Below are positions 1 to 6,139 of a stretch of 6,139 bases of DNA, piece by piece. Both the position numbers and the translations under genes were made by a program. Origin of the DNA: Verrucomicrobiales bacterium (GTDB taxonomy: Bacteria > Verrucomicrobiota > Verrucomicrobiia > Limisphaerales > F1-80-MAGS106); assembly GCA_947487925.1 (NCBI GenBank), contig CANLCA010000194.1:1-6139 (forward strand), written 5' to 3'. The first letter of the stretch is position 1; each line of letters starts with the position of its first letter. Below the pieces are notes generated by a model, which searched no databases, was not told the DNA's origin, and was given only the letters and a program-made list of their open reading frames with translations.

Positions 1-1965
1 GGGGACGCGGTGGGAGTGGACGTGGCGACCGGTTTCCTGGTGGCGGGACCCGTGGATATCGTGGGCAGCCCGGACCCGACGCTCACGCTGCAGCAGCGCG
101 CGGATGAGCTGGATGACATGGTGAACACCACAGGAACGGCGTTTCTCGGGTTAACCCTGGGTTGCGCGCGCTGTCACAACCATAAATTTGATCCGATCAC
201 CCAGACTGAATACTATGGGCTGGCTGCGGTGTTCGCAGGGGTGAAACACGGGGATCGAGCCGAGCCTCTTCCGCGGGAGGACAAGGCTGAGGTGAACCGG
301 CTCGAAACGACGATCACCGAAATCGAATCCAAGTTGCAACGGTTCGTCGCGGAGGAGGGAGGACGGCCAAACACTGGGCGTTCATCGAAGGCGCAGGGCT
401 TGAGGCCTGCGGTGAATGCGCGTGAGAACATCGAAATACTGGATTCCATACAGGCCAAGGTTGTCCGGTTCACGGTGCTCTCGAGCAATGCCAGTGAACC
501 TTGCCTCGATGAGCTGGAGATCTGGTCAGGAGATCGCAACGTGGGTCTTTCCAGCGCGGGAGCCCGGGCAACCGCATCGGGAACGCTGCCCGGCTATGCG
601 ATTCACAAACTGGAGCACCTGAATGATGGAAAGGTTGGCAACGGCCATTCATGGATCTCCGATCAGCACGGCAAAGGCTGGGTGGAGATAGAACTGGCTG
701 AACCGGCGCGCATCGACCGGCTCGTCTGGGGGCGCGATCGAGAAGGGGTATTTAGCGACCGTCTCCCGGTGAAGTACCGTATCGAAGTAGCTCTCCAGGC
801 AGCTGTATGGAAACTTGTGGCCAGTTCGGATGACCGGGAGCCTTTTCCTGGAGCGACGAAGAAACCGGCAGGACCCGTTTATCGCTTTGAGGACTGGCCC
901 TCCTCGGAGGCGGAAGAAGGCCGGCAATGGTTGGTACAACTAGAGCAGACGCGTCGTCGGAGAGACGCACTGACCAAGCGACCCATGGTTTATGCCGGCA
1001 CGTTCAGCACGCCGGGTCCAACGCATCGTCTGCACCGGGGTGATCCGATGCAGAAAAGGGAACTCGTGGCTCCTGCGACGCTGGCCCTCTACAAGCCCAT
1101 GACCCTCGCTGGAGAGGAACCGGAGCAGCAGCGTCGGATCAAGCTGGCGGACTGGGTGGCCAACCCCGAGAACCCACTGACCGCGCGGGTCCTGGTCAAT
1201 CGGATATGGCAACACCAATTTGGCGTGGGTCTTGTGGATACGCCCAATGACTTCGGCCGCAACGGTTCAGCCCCGACGCACCCCGAACTTTTGGATTGGA
1301 TGGCCAGGGAGTTCATGAGGCAGGGTTGGAGCATCAAGGCGCTCCAGCGGAGCCTTTTGCTCTCCGCCACATGGAGGCAGAGCAGCGCACCTCGGACGGA
1401 GCCCACGCGGATCGATGCCTCGAGCCGTTTACTTTGGCGGTTCCCACCCCGCAGGCTTGAAGCCGAGGCCATTCGTGACGGGATCCTCAGTGTCACGGGA
1501 GTCCTTGATGGCAGGATGGGAGGAGCCAGTTTCTACCTGCACGAAGTCGATCGTGAGAACGTGTATCACTATCATCCGAGGGAAGAGTTTGGGCCTGCGG
1601 AATCACGCCGGATGATTTATGCGTTCAAAGTTCGCATGGAACAGGACGGCGTTTTTGGGGCGTTTGATTGTCCTGACGGGAGCCTGGTAGTGCCCCGGCG
1701 GGGCGTTTCCACAACCCCGTTGCAGGCGCTCAACCTCTACAACAGCCCGTATCTTCTCCAACAGTCAGCGAACTTTGCGGAGAGGCTTCGACGCGAGTCG
1801 GGCGCTGGGATGGAAGCCCAGGTTCGCCGCGCGTGGCAACTCGCTTTCAGCCGCGACCCGTCCGCCGCCGAGTGTGCGGAGGCCGTGTTGTTGGTTCGTG
1901 AACACGGACTCCCCGCTTTGTGCCGCGCGGTGCTGAATTCGAACGAGTTCCTCTTCGTTCCATGA
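1..1965 (+). CDS. PSCyt2-PSD1 (DUF1549/DUF1553) protein with discoidin-like insert, 5'-truncated
   Basis: The frame is open from base 1, so the start lies outside the window; 654 C-terminal residues are visible, numbered here from base 1. Residues 1-85 are the end of a DUF1549 (PSCyt2) domain, with an RADELDDMV stretch and the family motif around CARCH (C55, C58, H59), a CxxCH pattern of the kind that can bind haem c. A charged, probably helical linker follows at about 92-118. Residues 150-280 (LDELEIW, LNDGKVGN, GWVEIELAEPARIDRLVW) resemble an F5/8 type C (discoidin) carbohydrate-binding fold. From about 328 to the end is DUF1553 (PSD1): HRGDPMQKREL, a block from LADWVANPENPLTARVLVNR to LLSATWRQSS, RRLEAEAIRDG, and PRRGVSTTPLQALNLYNS. 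Full-length members usually also carry a signal peptide and an N-terminal cytochrome-like PSCyt1 domain, both off the edge here. The family is probably exported; its reaction is unknown. The stop overlaps the DUF1501 start, indicating an operon. Confidence 0.93.
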   Translation, partial: GDAVGVDVATGFLVAGPVDIVGSPDPTLTLQQRADELDDMVNTTGTAFLGLTLGCARCHNHKFDPITQTEYYGLAAVFAGVKHGDRAEPLPREDKAEVNRLETTITEIESKLQRFVAEEGGRPNTGRSSKAQGLRPAVNARENIEILDSIQAKVVRFTVLSSNASEPCLDELEIWSGDRNVGLSSAGARATASGTLPGYAIHKLEHLNDGKVGNGHSWISDQHGKGWVEIELAEPARIDRLVWGRDREGVFSDRLPVKYRIEVALQAAVWKLVASSDDREPFPGATKKPAGPVYRFEDWPSSEAEEGRQWLVQLEQTRRRRDALTKRPMVYAGTFSTPGPTHRLHRGDPMQKRELVAPATLALYKPMTLAGEEPEQQRRIKLADWVANPENPLTARVLVNRIWQHQFGVGLVDTPNDFGRNGSAPTHPELLDWMAREFMRQGWSIKALQRSLLLSATWRQSSAPRTEPTRIDASSRLLWRFPPRRLEAEAIRDGILSVTGVLDGRMGGASFYLHEVDRENVYHYHPREEFGPAESRRMIYAFKVRMEQDGVFGAFDCPDGSLVVPRRGVSTTPLQALNLYNSPYLLQQSANFAERLRRESGAGMEAQVRRAWQLAFSRDPSAAECAEAVLLVREHGLPALCRAVLNSNEFLFVP

Positions 1966-3473
1966 TGAAGCCTTTCATCCCATTTGGAGCCCATCCGTTC
2001 CTCAACCGGCGCCGGTTTCTTGGCGAAGCGGCCACGGGCCTGGGGGCGATGGCCCTGACGCGATTGCTGGGCCGACAGGGATTGCTCGCCGCGACGACGT
2101 CCGTGTCGGCCAAAGGCTCCTTGCGCCCCGTTATCCAGCCAGGCCAACCGTTCGCCCCGCGCGCCGCTCATTTTGTTCCCCGAGCGAAGAATGTGCTCGT
2201 GATCTTTTGCAGCGGGGCGTGCAGTCATCTCGACACCTTCGATTATAAACCGGAGCTCATTCGTCGGCATGGGCAGCCGCTTCCAGGAAGCGAGAAGCTC
2301 ATCACGTTTCAGGGTGAACAGGGAGCTCTCACAAAAAGTCCATGGGAGTTTCGGGCGCGCGGGCAGTGCGGTAAGATGGTTTCTGATCTCTTGCCGCGTC
2401 TGGGTGGATTGGTGGACGACCTCTGCTTCATCCACTCGATGCAGGGGAAAACCAACACCCATGCGCCGGGTGAAAACTTCATGTCCACGGGGGCGACTCG
2501 CGACGGTTTTCCTAGCGTGGGCTCTTGGGTGACTTACGCTCTTGGGAGTGCCGACCAAAGCTTGCCAGCCTACGTGGCTATCCCGGATCCGCGAGGCAAG
2601 CCCCAGAATAGCGTCAACAATTGGGGGCCGGGCTATTTGCCTGCCGCCTTTCAAGGCACTGATTTCAACGCGGCAAGTCCGATTCGCAACCTGGCAAAAC
2701 CCCGGTCTGTGGAGGACGGCGCCGACGTGGCGACGCGTGCTTTTCTTCAGTCCATGAATGAGAGGCACATCGAACGTTTCCCCGGCGACACGGAGTTGGC
2801 GGCGCGCATCGCCAGCTACGAACTGGCAGCGAGAATGCAATTGAGCGTGCCTCAGGTCGCCGATATTTCAAAGGAACCGGCTCATATTCTGAGGCTTTAC
2901 GGCGCCGATGAAACGGGGTCCAAGGTCCTCGACACTCGCGCGGCCTTTGCCCGAAACTGCATCCTTGCTCGGCGGTTGATCGAGAAGGGGGTTCGCATGG
3001 TGCAGTTGTTCAACGGGGCCTACCAAACGGGAGGCGAAGGTACGAGCAACAGGGACGGCCACAAAGAGCTGCACAACCAATACAGCATTCACGGACCTAT
3101 CCTTGACCAGCCCACAGCCGGACTGCTGATCGACCTCAAACAGCGGGGTCTGTTGAAAGACACGCTCGTGGTGTGGTGCACCGAATTTGGGCGGATGCCG
3201 ACGTTTCAAAAAGGCGCGAAAGGTCGTGACCACAATCCCAGTGGATTCACATGCTGGCTGGCTGGCGCGGGGGTGCGAGCGCCCTTCAGTCACGGAGCGA
3301 CGGATGAATTCGGTTACAAAGCGGTTGAAAACGTTGTGACCGTGCATGATTTCCATGCGACCATCCTTCACCTTTTGGGTCTCGACCACGAACGTTTGAC
3401 GTTTTACCATAATGGCCTCGAGCGCCGTCTGACGGACGTTCATGGCGAGGTCATCCGTGAAATCCTGAGTTGA
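1962..3473 (+). CDS. DUF1501 family protein (alkaline phosphatase/sulfatase-like fold) with Tat-type signal
   Basis: Complete, 503 residues from ATG 1962. This start gives the ATGA overlap with the upstream stop and places the signal at the N-terminus; ATG 1965 is equally possible, and GTG 1920 would add residues encoded inside the upstream gene. Residues 15-21 (NRRRFLG) followed by a hydrophobic stretch to about 45 look like a twin-arginine export signal, common in this family. Family landmarks: SHLDTFDYKPEL at 88-99, HSMQGKTNTHAPG at 158-170, DQPTAGLLIDLKQRGLLKDTLVVW at 382-405, TEFGRMP at 407-413, GRDHNPSGFTCW at 421-432, and the C-terminal HDFHATILHLLGLDHERLTF then RRLTDVHG. DUF1501 belongs to the alkaline phosphatase-like clan, so D91, D365, H367, E408 and H424 are candidate metal or active-site residues by family analogy only. 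The common WDxH motif reads RDGH here (364-367). No member function is firmly established. It is encoded with its usual DUF1553 partner. Confidence 0.94.
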   Translation: MMKPFIPFGAHPFLNRRRFLGEAATGLGAMALTRLLGRQGLLAATTSVSAKGSLRPVIQPGQPFAPRAAHFVPRAKNVLVIFCSGACSHLDTFDYKPELIRRHGQPLPGSEKLITFQGEQGALTKSPWEFRARGQCGKMVSDLLPRLGGLVDDLCFIHSMQGKTNTHAPGENFMSTGATRDGFPSVGSWVTYALGSADQSLPAYVAIPDPRGKPQNSVNNWGPGYLPAAFQGTDFNAASPIRNLAKPRSVEDGADVATRAFLQSMNERHIERFPGDTELAARIASYELAARMQLSVPQVADISKEPAHILRLYGADETGSKVLDTRAAFARNCILARRLIEKGVRMVQLFNGAYQTGGEGTSNRDGHKELHNQYSIHGPILDQPTAGLLIDLKQRGLLKDTLVVWCTEFGRMPTFQKGAKGRDHNPSGFTCWLAGAGVRAPFSHGATDEFGYKAVENVVTVHDFHATILHLLGLDHERLTFYHNGLERRLTDVHGEVIREILS

Positions 3474-3642
3474 ACATTGGAACATGAGTGAGGCGATTTG
3501 AGCTCTAGAGAGCCCTGGAAATCCACGACAATGGAAAACTGACTCAACCGGAACTGGGGAGCATCTCCGCCATTGTAATTCTGATTTGTGGAATCTACGA
3601 TGGCCCATCAATCGAACCTTTTCATCGAGTCAGTATCACGTC
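3474..3642 (+). other. Intergenic leader with a 7-bp inverted repeat
   Basis: This 169-base gap separates the DUF1501 gene from the propeller gene. It contains a perfect inverted repeat, ACAATGG at 3528-3534 and CCATTGT at 3570-3576, with 35 bases between the arms and a small inner hairpin GGAG-CAT-CTCC. A short palindromic patch, GCTCTAGAGAGC, lies near 3502-3513. No T-tract follows either structure, so neither is a convincing terminator. No coding signal or RNA gene was recognised. Confidence 0.4.
3573..3601 (+). promoter_or_regulatory. Candidate sigma70-like promoter for the propeller gene
   Basis: TTGTAA at 3573-3578 and TACGAT at 3596-3601 are 17 bases apart, each matching the sigma70 consensus at four of six positions. 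The -10-like box lies about 40 bases before ATG 3643. The match is weak and could be chance; the -35-like box also overlaps the right arm of the inverted repeat. Confidence 0.22.
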
Positions 3643-4602
3643 ATGAAATCTATTTTAAACACGCTGCTTTGCGCCATTGCGCTTGGCTCCACGATCACCC
3701 TGGCGGGCGAACTCAAATACACGATCGCGCCGAATTACTTTGAAAAAACCCCTGGCAACGAACCCCTGGGTGCCTGCCACGGAGGTGCCGCCTTGGACAG
3801 GGCGGGCAACATCTACGTCACCACCGACACCCCGCGCGGTATCGTGGTGTTTTCGCCCAAAGGCAAGTTCCTCAGGGCGGTTGGGCCGCCGCGCATTCAC
3901 GCGCTGGAAATCCGTCGGGAAAAGGGCGTGGACTACATTTACGCGGCACGCCCTTCGGATCATGAGGTGTTGAAGCTGAAGCTCAACGGGGAGCGCGTTT
4001 GGACTCTTGAACTGCCTCAGGATGCAGGTATTTATAAAGACGGAAAGGGATTCAATCCTTGCGCCGTGACGGTCGCGCCCGATGGGTCGATTTTTGTCGC
4101 GGATGGCTACGGCTCGAATTATGTGCTCAAGTTTGACAAATCGCGCAAGTTCTTGAAGGCCTTTGGCGGGCCCGGGGCTGAAGAGGGAAAGTTCAACACC
4201 TGTCACGGCATTGCGATGGACTTGAGACATTCCAAGCCGCTGGTGCTGGTGTGCAATCGAAACAACGATCGTGTGGAGCACTGGGACATGGATGGCAATT
4301 TTGTGCGGGTCATTCAGAAGGGTTTGAGGATGCCAGCCGCCGTGCATATCAGAGGCGATTACGCGGTGTTTCCCGAGTTGAAAGGTCGGGTCACTGTGCT
4401 GGATAAAAAGGGCGTCATTGTGGCGCAAGTGGGCGACAACCCCATCGAGAGCCAGAGGGCCAACTACGGTTTGCCATCGGACCAGTGGAAAGACGGCATC
4501 TGCAACTCTCCGCACGGCGCTTCCATGGATAAAGATGGTAATTTGATTGTCGCGGAGTGGTCCAAATTTGGGCACCTCCATAAATTTGTGAAATCGAAGT
4601 AG
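3643..4602 (+). CDS. Exported NHL-repeat beta-propeller, peptidylglycine amidating lyase-like
   Basis: 319 residues from ATG 3643, chosen because it begins a clear Sec signal peptide (MKSILNTLLCAIALGSTITLAG, cleavage near residue 22); the open frame upstream adds only unlikely sequence. The mature protein is a chain of NHL-type propeller blades: ACHGGAALDRAGNIYVT at 44-60, CAVTVAPDGSIFVADGYGSNYVLKFD at 140-165, TCHGIAMDLRHSKPLVLVCNRNNDRVEHWD at 187-215, AAVHIRGDYAVFPELKGRVTVLD at 232-254, and SPHGASMDKDGNLIVAEW at 289-306. The spacing resembles the catalytic propeller of peptidyl-alpha-hydroxyglycine alpha-amidating lyase: H46, H188 and H291 fall where that enzyme has three zinc-ligand histidines, and Y156 in DGYGSNY corresponds to the DGY tyrosine. 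Lyase activity is not shown; the region where its catalytic arginine would lie has no obvious match. It could equally be a non-enzymatic binding propeller. It probably acts in the periplasm or at the surface. A separate transcription unit is possible, given the 169-base gap upstream. Confidence 0.85.
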   Translation: MKSILNTLLCAIALGSTITLAGELKYTIAPNYFEKTPGNEPLGACHGGAALDRAGNIYVTTDTPRGIVVFSPKGKFLRAVGPPRIHALEIRREKGVDYIYAARPSDHEVLKLKLNGERVWTLELPQDAGIYKDGKGFNPCAVTVAPDGSIFVADGYGSNYVLKFDKSRKFLKAFGGPGAEEGKFNTCHGIAMDLRHSKPLVLVCNRNNDRVEHWDMDGNFVRVIQKGLRMPAAVHIRGDYAVFPELKGRVTVLDKKGVIVAQVGDNPIESQRANYGLPSDQWKDGICNSPHGASMDKDGNLIVAEWSKFGHLHKFVKSK

Positions 4603-4730
4603 TCCTTTTTTCTTCCGCATCCGGATGGGGGCATGCTGACAACAAAGCTCCATTAGCCGTGTCCCAAATCCGCCGCCCCAGGATCGATGATGGAGAGCGT
4701 CCTTCGCATCAGCGAAGGCACTCTCCCGCC
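4603..4730 (+). other. Intergenic region between propeller and YchJ-like genes
   Basis: 128 bases holding a T6 run (4606-4611) just after the propeller stop, a perfect 10-base palindrome CATCCGGATG (4618-4627), and the 35-base hairpin annotated separately at the right end. The T-run precedes rather than follows the palindrome, so this is not a canonical + strand terminator. A GTG at 4659 is in frame with the next gene but would add a 24-residue extension read through the hairpin. Confidence 0.45.
4692..4726. repeat. Strong hairpin / imperfect palindrome abutting the YchJ-like start
   Basis: The outer arms GGAGAG (4692-4697) and CTCTCC (4721-4726) enclose a perfect 7-bp stem, CCTTCGC (4701-4707) and GCGAAGG (4712-4718), with an ATCA loop; the small internal loop is CGT opposite CA. 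The structure ends four bases before ATG 4731, where a ribosome binding site would be expected. It could be a leader structure affecting translation, or one copy of a dispersed palindromic (REP-like) repeat. No T-tract follows, so a Rho-independent terminator is unlikely. Pairing is seen directly; function is inferred. Confidence 0.7.
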
Positions 4731-5159
4731 ATGGGAATGGAGGATGACTCCCAGCGCCCGGGGCGTGTTCAGTCGTTGTGCCCGTGCAAAAGCCGCGAGA
4801 TTTATGGCTTGTGCTGCGAGCGTTATCACTCAGGAAAATCCGTTCCTGAAACCGCCGAGCAACTCATGCGCGCGCGCTACAGCGCCTACTTCTTCCGGCT
4901 CGTGAGCTACTTGGTCGATACCACGCACCCCGACTCGAAAACCGAGGGCTTGAAGGAAGAGCTCCAACGCACGATTGGGGCCCCAAAATGGATCTTTCTA
5001 ACCATTCTTGGCGCGAGCAAAGGGCAGGCCGGTGATAAGGCGGGGAAGGTGGAATTTTTGGCGGACTATTACATGAACGGAGGGCTCCAACAACTGCACG
5101 AGCACTCCAGATTCAAACGGTTCAAGGGACTCTGGAAATACGTGGATGACAAGGGATAA
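4731..5159 (+). CDS. ychJ: YchJ/UPF0225 family protein with SEC-C zinc-binding motif
   Basis: 142 residues from ATG 4731, close to the usual family length of about 150. ATG 4737 is nearly as good and GTG 4659 gives an unsupported extension; none has a clear Shine-Dalgarno sequence. The N-terminus carries a SEC-C motif, CPC at 17-19 and CC at 28-29 with eight residues between, which in characterised proteins binds zinc through its cysteines. It is followed by the family block YHSGKSVPETAEQLMRARYSAY (32-53) and VSYLVDTTHP. The C-terminus has the expected VEFLADYY, then LHEHSRFKRFKGLWKYVD. The usual CPCGSG glycine is lysine here (CPCKS). No signal peptide is seen, so the protein is probably cytoplasmic. 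The family's role is unknown; SEC-C motifs mediate zinc-dependent protein contacts in SecA and other proteins. It is not obviously linked to the exported proteins around it. Confidence 0.85.
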   Translation: MGMEDDSQRPGRVQSLCPCKSREIYGLCCERYHSGKSVPETAEQLMRARYSAYFFRLVSYLVDTTHPDSKTEGLKEELQRTIGAPKWIFLTILGASKGQAGDKAGKVEFLADYYMNGGLQQLHEHSRFKRFKGLWKYVDDKG

Positions 5160-5429
5160 CTCTGAGCGACTTGGAACGACTTTGTTTCCAGGATCTTGCG
5201 AAGAATCGACGCGGCCACTGCTGGCGTCGGTTTAAGGGGAGTTTTCCCGCATCGATTTCGCAGGTTGATCCCCATTTTCTCCGGGTCAGGGGCAATGCCT
5301 TTGGGGGACTTCACCTGGGGTTTTCACGAAAGTTTTGAGTCCTTCAGAAATGGCTCTTTAGCCACGGGTGCAAGGGACTTTCGGTTCGCGTGTCTTGCTT
5401 TCGGGGATGCTTCACGGTTCAATGGTTTC
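5160..5429 (+). other. Intergenic region before the ceramidase-like gene
   Basis: 270 bases between the YchJ-like stop and the start of the hydrolase. Apart from the weak hairpin at 5207-5229 I recognise no RNA gene, repeat or strong promoter. Minus-strand open frames crossing this stretch show no recognisable domain and extend into the antisense of the neighbouring genes. Confidence 0.4.
5207..5229 (+). terminator. Possible weak terminator hairpin after the YchJ-like gene
   Basis: CGACGC (5207-5212) and GCGTCG (5224-5229) form a perfect 6-bp stem around an 11-base loop, about 48 bases after the stop; an alternative fold uses GCCA-CTGC-TGGC inside it. Only a short GTTTAA follows, so the T-tract is poor and the call is tentative. 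Confidence 0.28.
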
Positions 5430-6139
5430 ATGATCCCTCTGCGAAACGTCCTTCTGATTGCCATGGCAAGTCTCAGCGGCCACCTGTTCGCCGGAGCCAG
5501 CGGCCCTTTCCGAGCGGGAGCTTTCAGCGTGGACATCGGTCCCACGAACTTTCCTGTTCGCGTGAACGCGATGTTCACCGAGCGGTCCGCGAACAAGGTG
5601 GTGGACCGACTGCTGGCAAAATCTCTGGCCTTGGACGACGGATCGATCCGAGTGGTCTTCTGTGTGGTCGACACATGCATGATTCCGCGTTCTCTAATCG
5701 ACCGCGCCAAGGCCGACGCCGCCAAAAGGACGGGTGTGCCAGAGAATCGAATGTTGGTGTCTGCGACGCATACCCACTCGGCGCCCTCGGCGATGGGCTG
5801 TTTGGGAAGTCGCGTGGATCCCGACTATGCCGCCTATCTTCCAGGTCGGATTGTGGCGGCGATCGTCGGCGCCGTGGAGCGGCTTGCGCCTGCGCGCGTT
5901 GGATGGGCACAGAGGGACGACTGGGAGCATACATTCAACCGTCGGTGGATCCGGCGGCCTGATAGGATGCTTGTGGATCCCTTTGGCCAGCGCAACGTTC
6001 GTGCTCATATGCACCCGGGTCACGAGAGCCCTGATGCGGTCGGCCCCAGCGGGCCTGTGGACCCGCAGCTTTCCGTGCTCGCCTTGCAGCATCTCAATGG
6101 AAAGCCATTGGCTTTGCTGGCAAATTATTCGATGCACTA
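5430..6139 (+). CDS. Neutral/alkaline ceramidase-like exported hydrolase, 3'-truncated
   Basis: Open from ATG 5430 to the right edge; 236 residues visible. This start gives a good Sec signal peptide (MIPLRNVLLIAMASLSGHLFAGA, cleavage near residue 21-23), and no nearby upstream start is in frame. The mature start FRAGAFSVDIGPTNFPV (27-43) matches the opening strand of the neutral/alkaline non-lysosomal ceramidase family, whose members often begin with a variant of GxxxxDITPP. LALDDGSIRVVFCVVDTCMI (66-85) and ATHTHSAPSAMG (112-123) are the next family blocks; H114 and H116 sit in the metal-binding HTH motif. LALLANYSMH (227-236) at the edge aligns with the region of a second zinc histidine (H236). 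The zinc site completion and the serine nucleophile of characterised ceramidases would be further downstream, outside the window. Planctomycete and verrucomicrobial genomes carry many such homologues of unproven substrate, so ceramide hydrolysis is not assured. Confidence 0.85.
   Translation, partial: MIPLRNVLLIAMASLSGHLFAGASGPFRAGAFSVDIGPTNFPVRVNAMFTERSANKVVDRLLAKSLALDDGSIRVVFCVVDTCMIPRSLIDRAKADAAKRTGVPENRMLVSATHTHSAPSAMGCLGSRVDPDYAAYLPGRIVAAIVGAVERLAPARVGWAQRDDWEHTFNRRWIRRPDRMLVDPFGQRNVRAHMHPGHESPDAVGPSGPVDPQLSVLALQHLNGKPLALLANYSMH

Noticed and set aside
163..177. CARCH as proof of a c-type cytochrome
   Set aside because: The motif is conserved in PSCyt2 domains and could bind haem, but a single CxxCH with no visible distal ligand and the N-terminus missing does not establish it.
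1737..2840. Long minus-strand open frame (367 codons) antisense to the DUF1553/DUF1501 junction
   Set aside because: It lies opposite two well-supported genes, its translation is rich in R, H and P with no recognisable domain, and high GC readily produces such shadow frames.
4563..4611. Possible terminator: CAAATTT/AAATTTG inverted repeat (4563-4588) followed by a T6 run
   Set aside because: The repeat is AT-rich, lies inside the propeller coding end, and is 17 bases from the T-run, so it does not form a typical Rho-independent terminator.
3655..4653. Minus-strand open frame (332 codons) covering the propeller gene
   Set aside because: The plus strand encodes a signal peptide and regular NHL blades; the antisense translation has no motif and no credible start signal.
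4687..4905. Plus-strand open frame of 72 codons across the start of the YchJ-like gene
   Set aside because: The SEC-C and LMRARYSAY motifs lie in the other frame; this one reads the hairpin and out-of-frame ychJ sequence.
5390..5962. Plus-strand open frame of 190 codons overlapping the ceramidase-like gene
   Set aside because: It is a different frame from the one that carries the signal peptide and the THTHSAP and NYSMH motifs; its product is arginine- and glycine-rich without any domain.
1..6139. CRISPR array, tRNA, rRNA, transposase, phage or toxin-antitoxin genes
   Set aside because: No regularly spaced direct repeats, tRNA-like cloverleaf, rRNA stretch or recognisable mobile-element protein was found on either strand by reading.

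Overview
The window looks like chromosomal DNA of a bacterium from the Planctomycetota-Verrucomicrobiota group, more probably a Verrucomicrobiota (Limisphaerales/Pedosphaerales-like) lineage. The main reason is the paired DUF1549/DUF1553 (PSCyt2/PSD1) and DUF1501 genes, an expansion typical of that group. An export-rich cargo, a PVC-style ceramidase-like protein, moderately high GC and weak Shine-Dalgarno signals agree with this. The phylum call is an inference; no rRNA or other marker gene is present.

Layout, all on the + strand: (1) 1-1965, the C-terminal 654 residues of a PSCyt2-PSD1 protein, cut by the left edge, with a CxxCH motif and a discoidin-like insert. (2) 1962-3473, a complete DUF1501 protein with a twin-arginine-type signal, overlapping the first gene by ATGA and so probably translationally coupled to it. 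(3) 3474-3642, a 169-base gap with an inverted repeat and a weak candidate promoter. (4) 3643-4602, an exported NHL-type beta-propeller whose motif layout resembles peptidylglycine amidating lyase. (5) 4603-4730, a gap ending in a strong 35-base hairpin directly before the next start codon. (6) 4731-5159, a small YchJ-family protein with a SEC-C zinc-binding motif. (7) 5160-5429, a gap with one possible weak terminator hairpin. (8) 5430-6139, the N-terminal 236 residues of an exported neutral/alkaline ceramidase-like hydrolase, running off the right edge.

Four of the five genes encode apparently exported or envelope proteins. The first two form a unit seen in many copies across planctomycete and verrucomicrobial genomes. 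It is often near sulfatases and glycan-degradation genes, but its biochemical role is unestablished. The propeller and the ceramidase-like hydrolase fit a periplasmic or surface role in breaking down complex organic matter, though nothing here proves they work together. The YchJ-like gene is a cytoplasmic outlier and is probably an independent unit. I saw no tRNA, rRNA, CRISPR array, transposase or phage gene. The most unusual items are the lyase-like histidine pattern in the propeller and the hairpin in front of the YchJ-like start. I did not find convincing evidence of a wholly new system.
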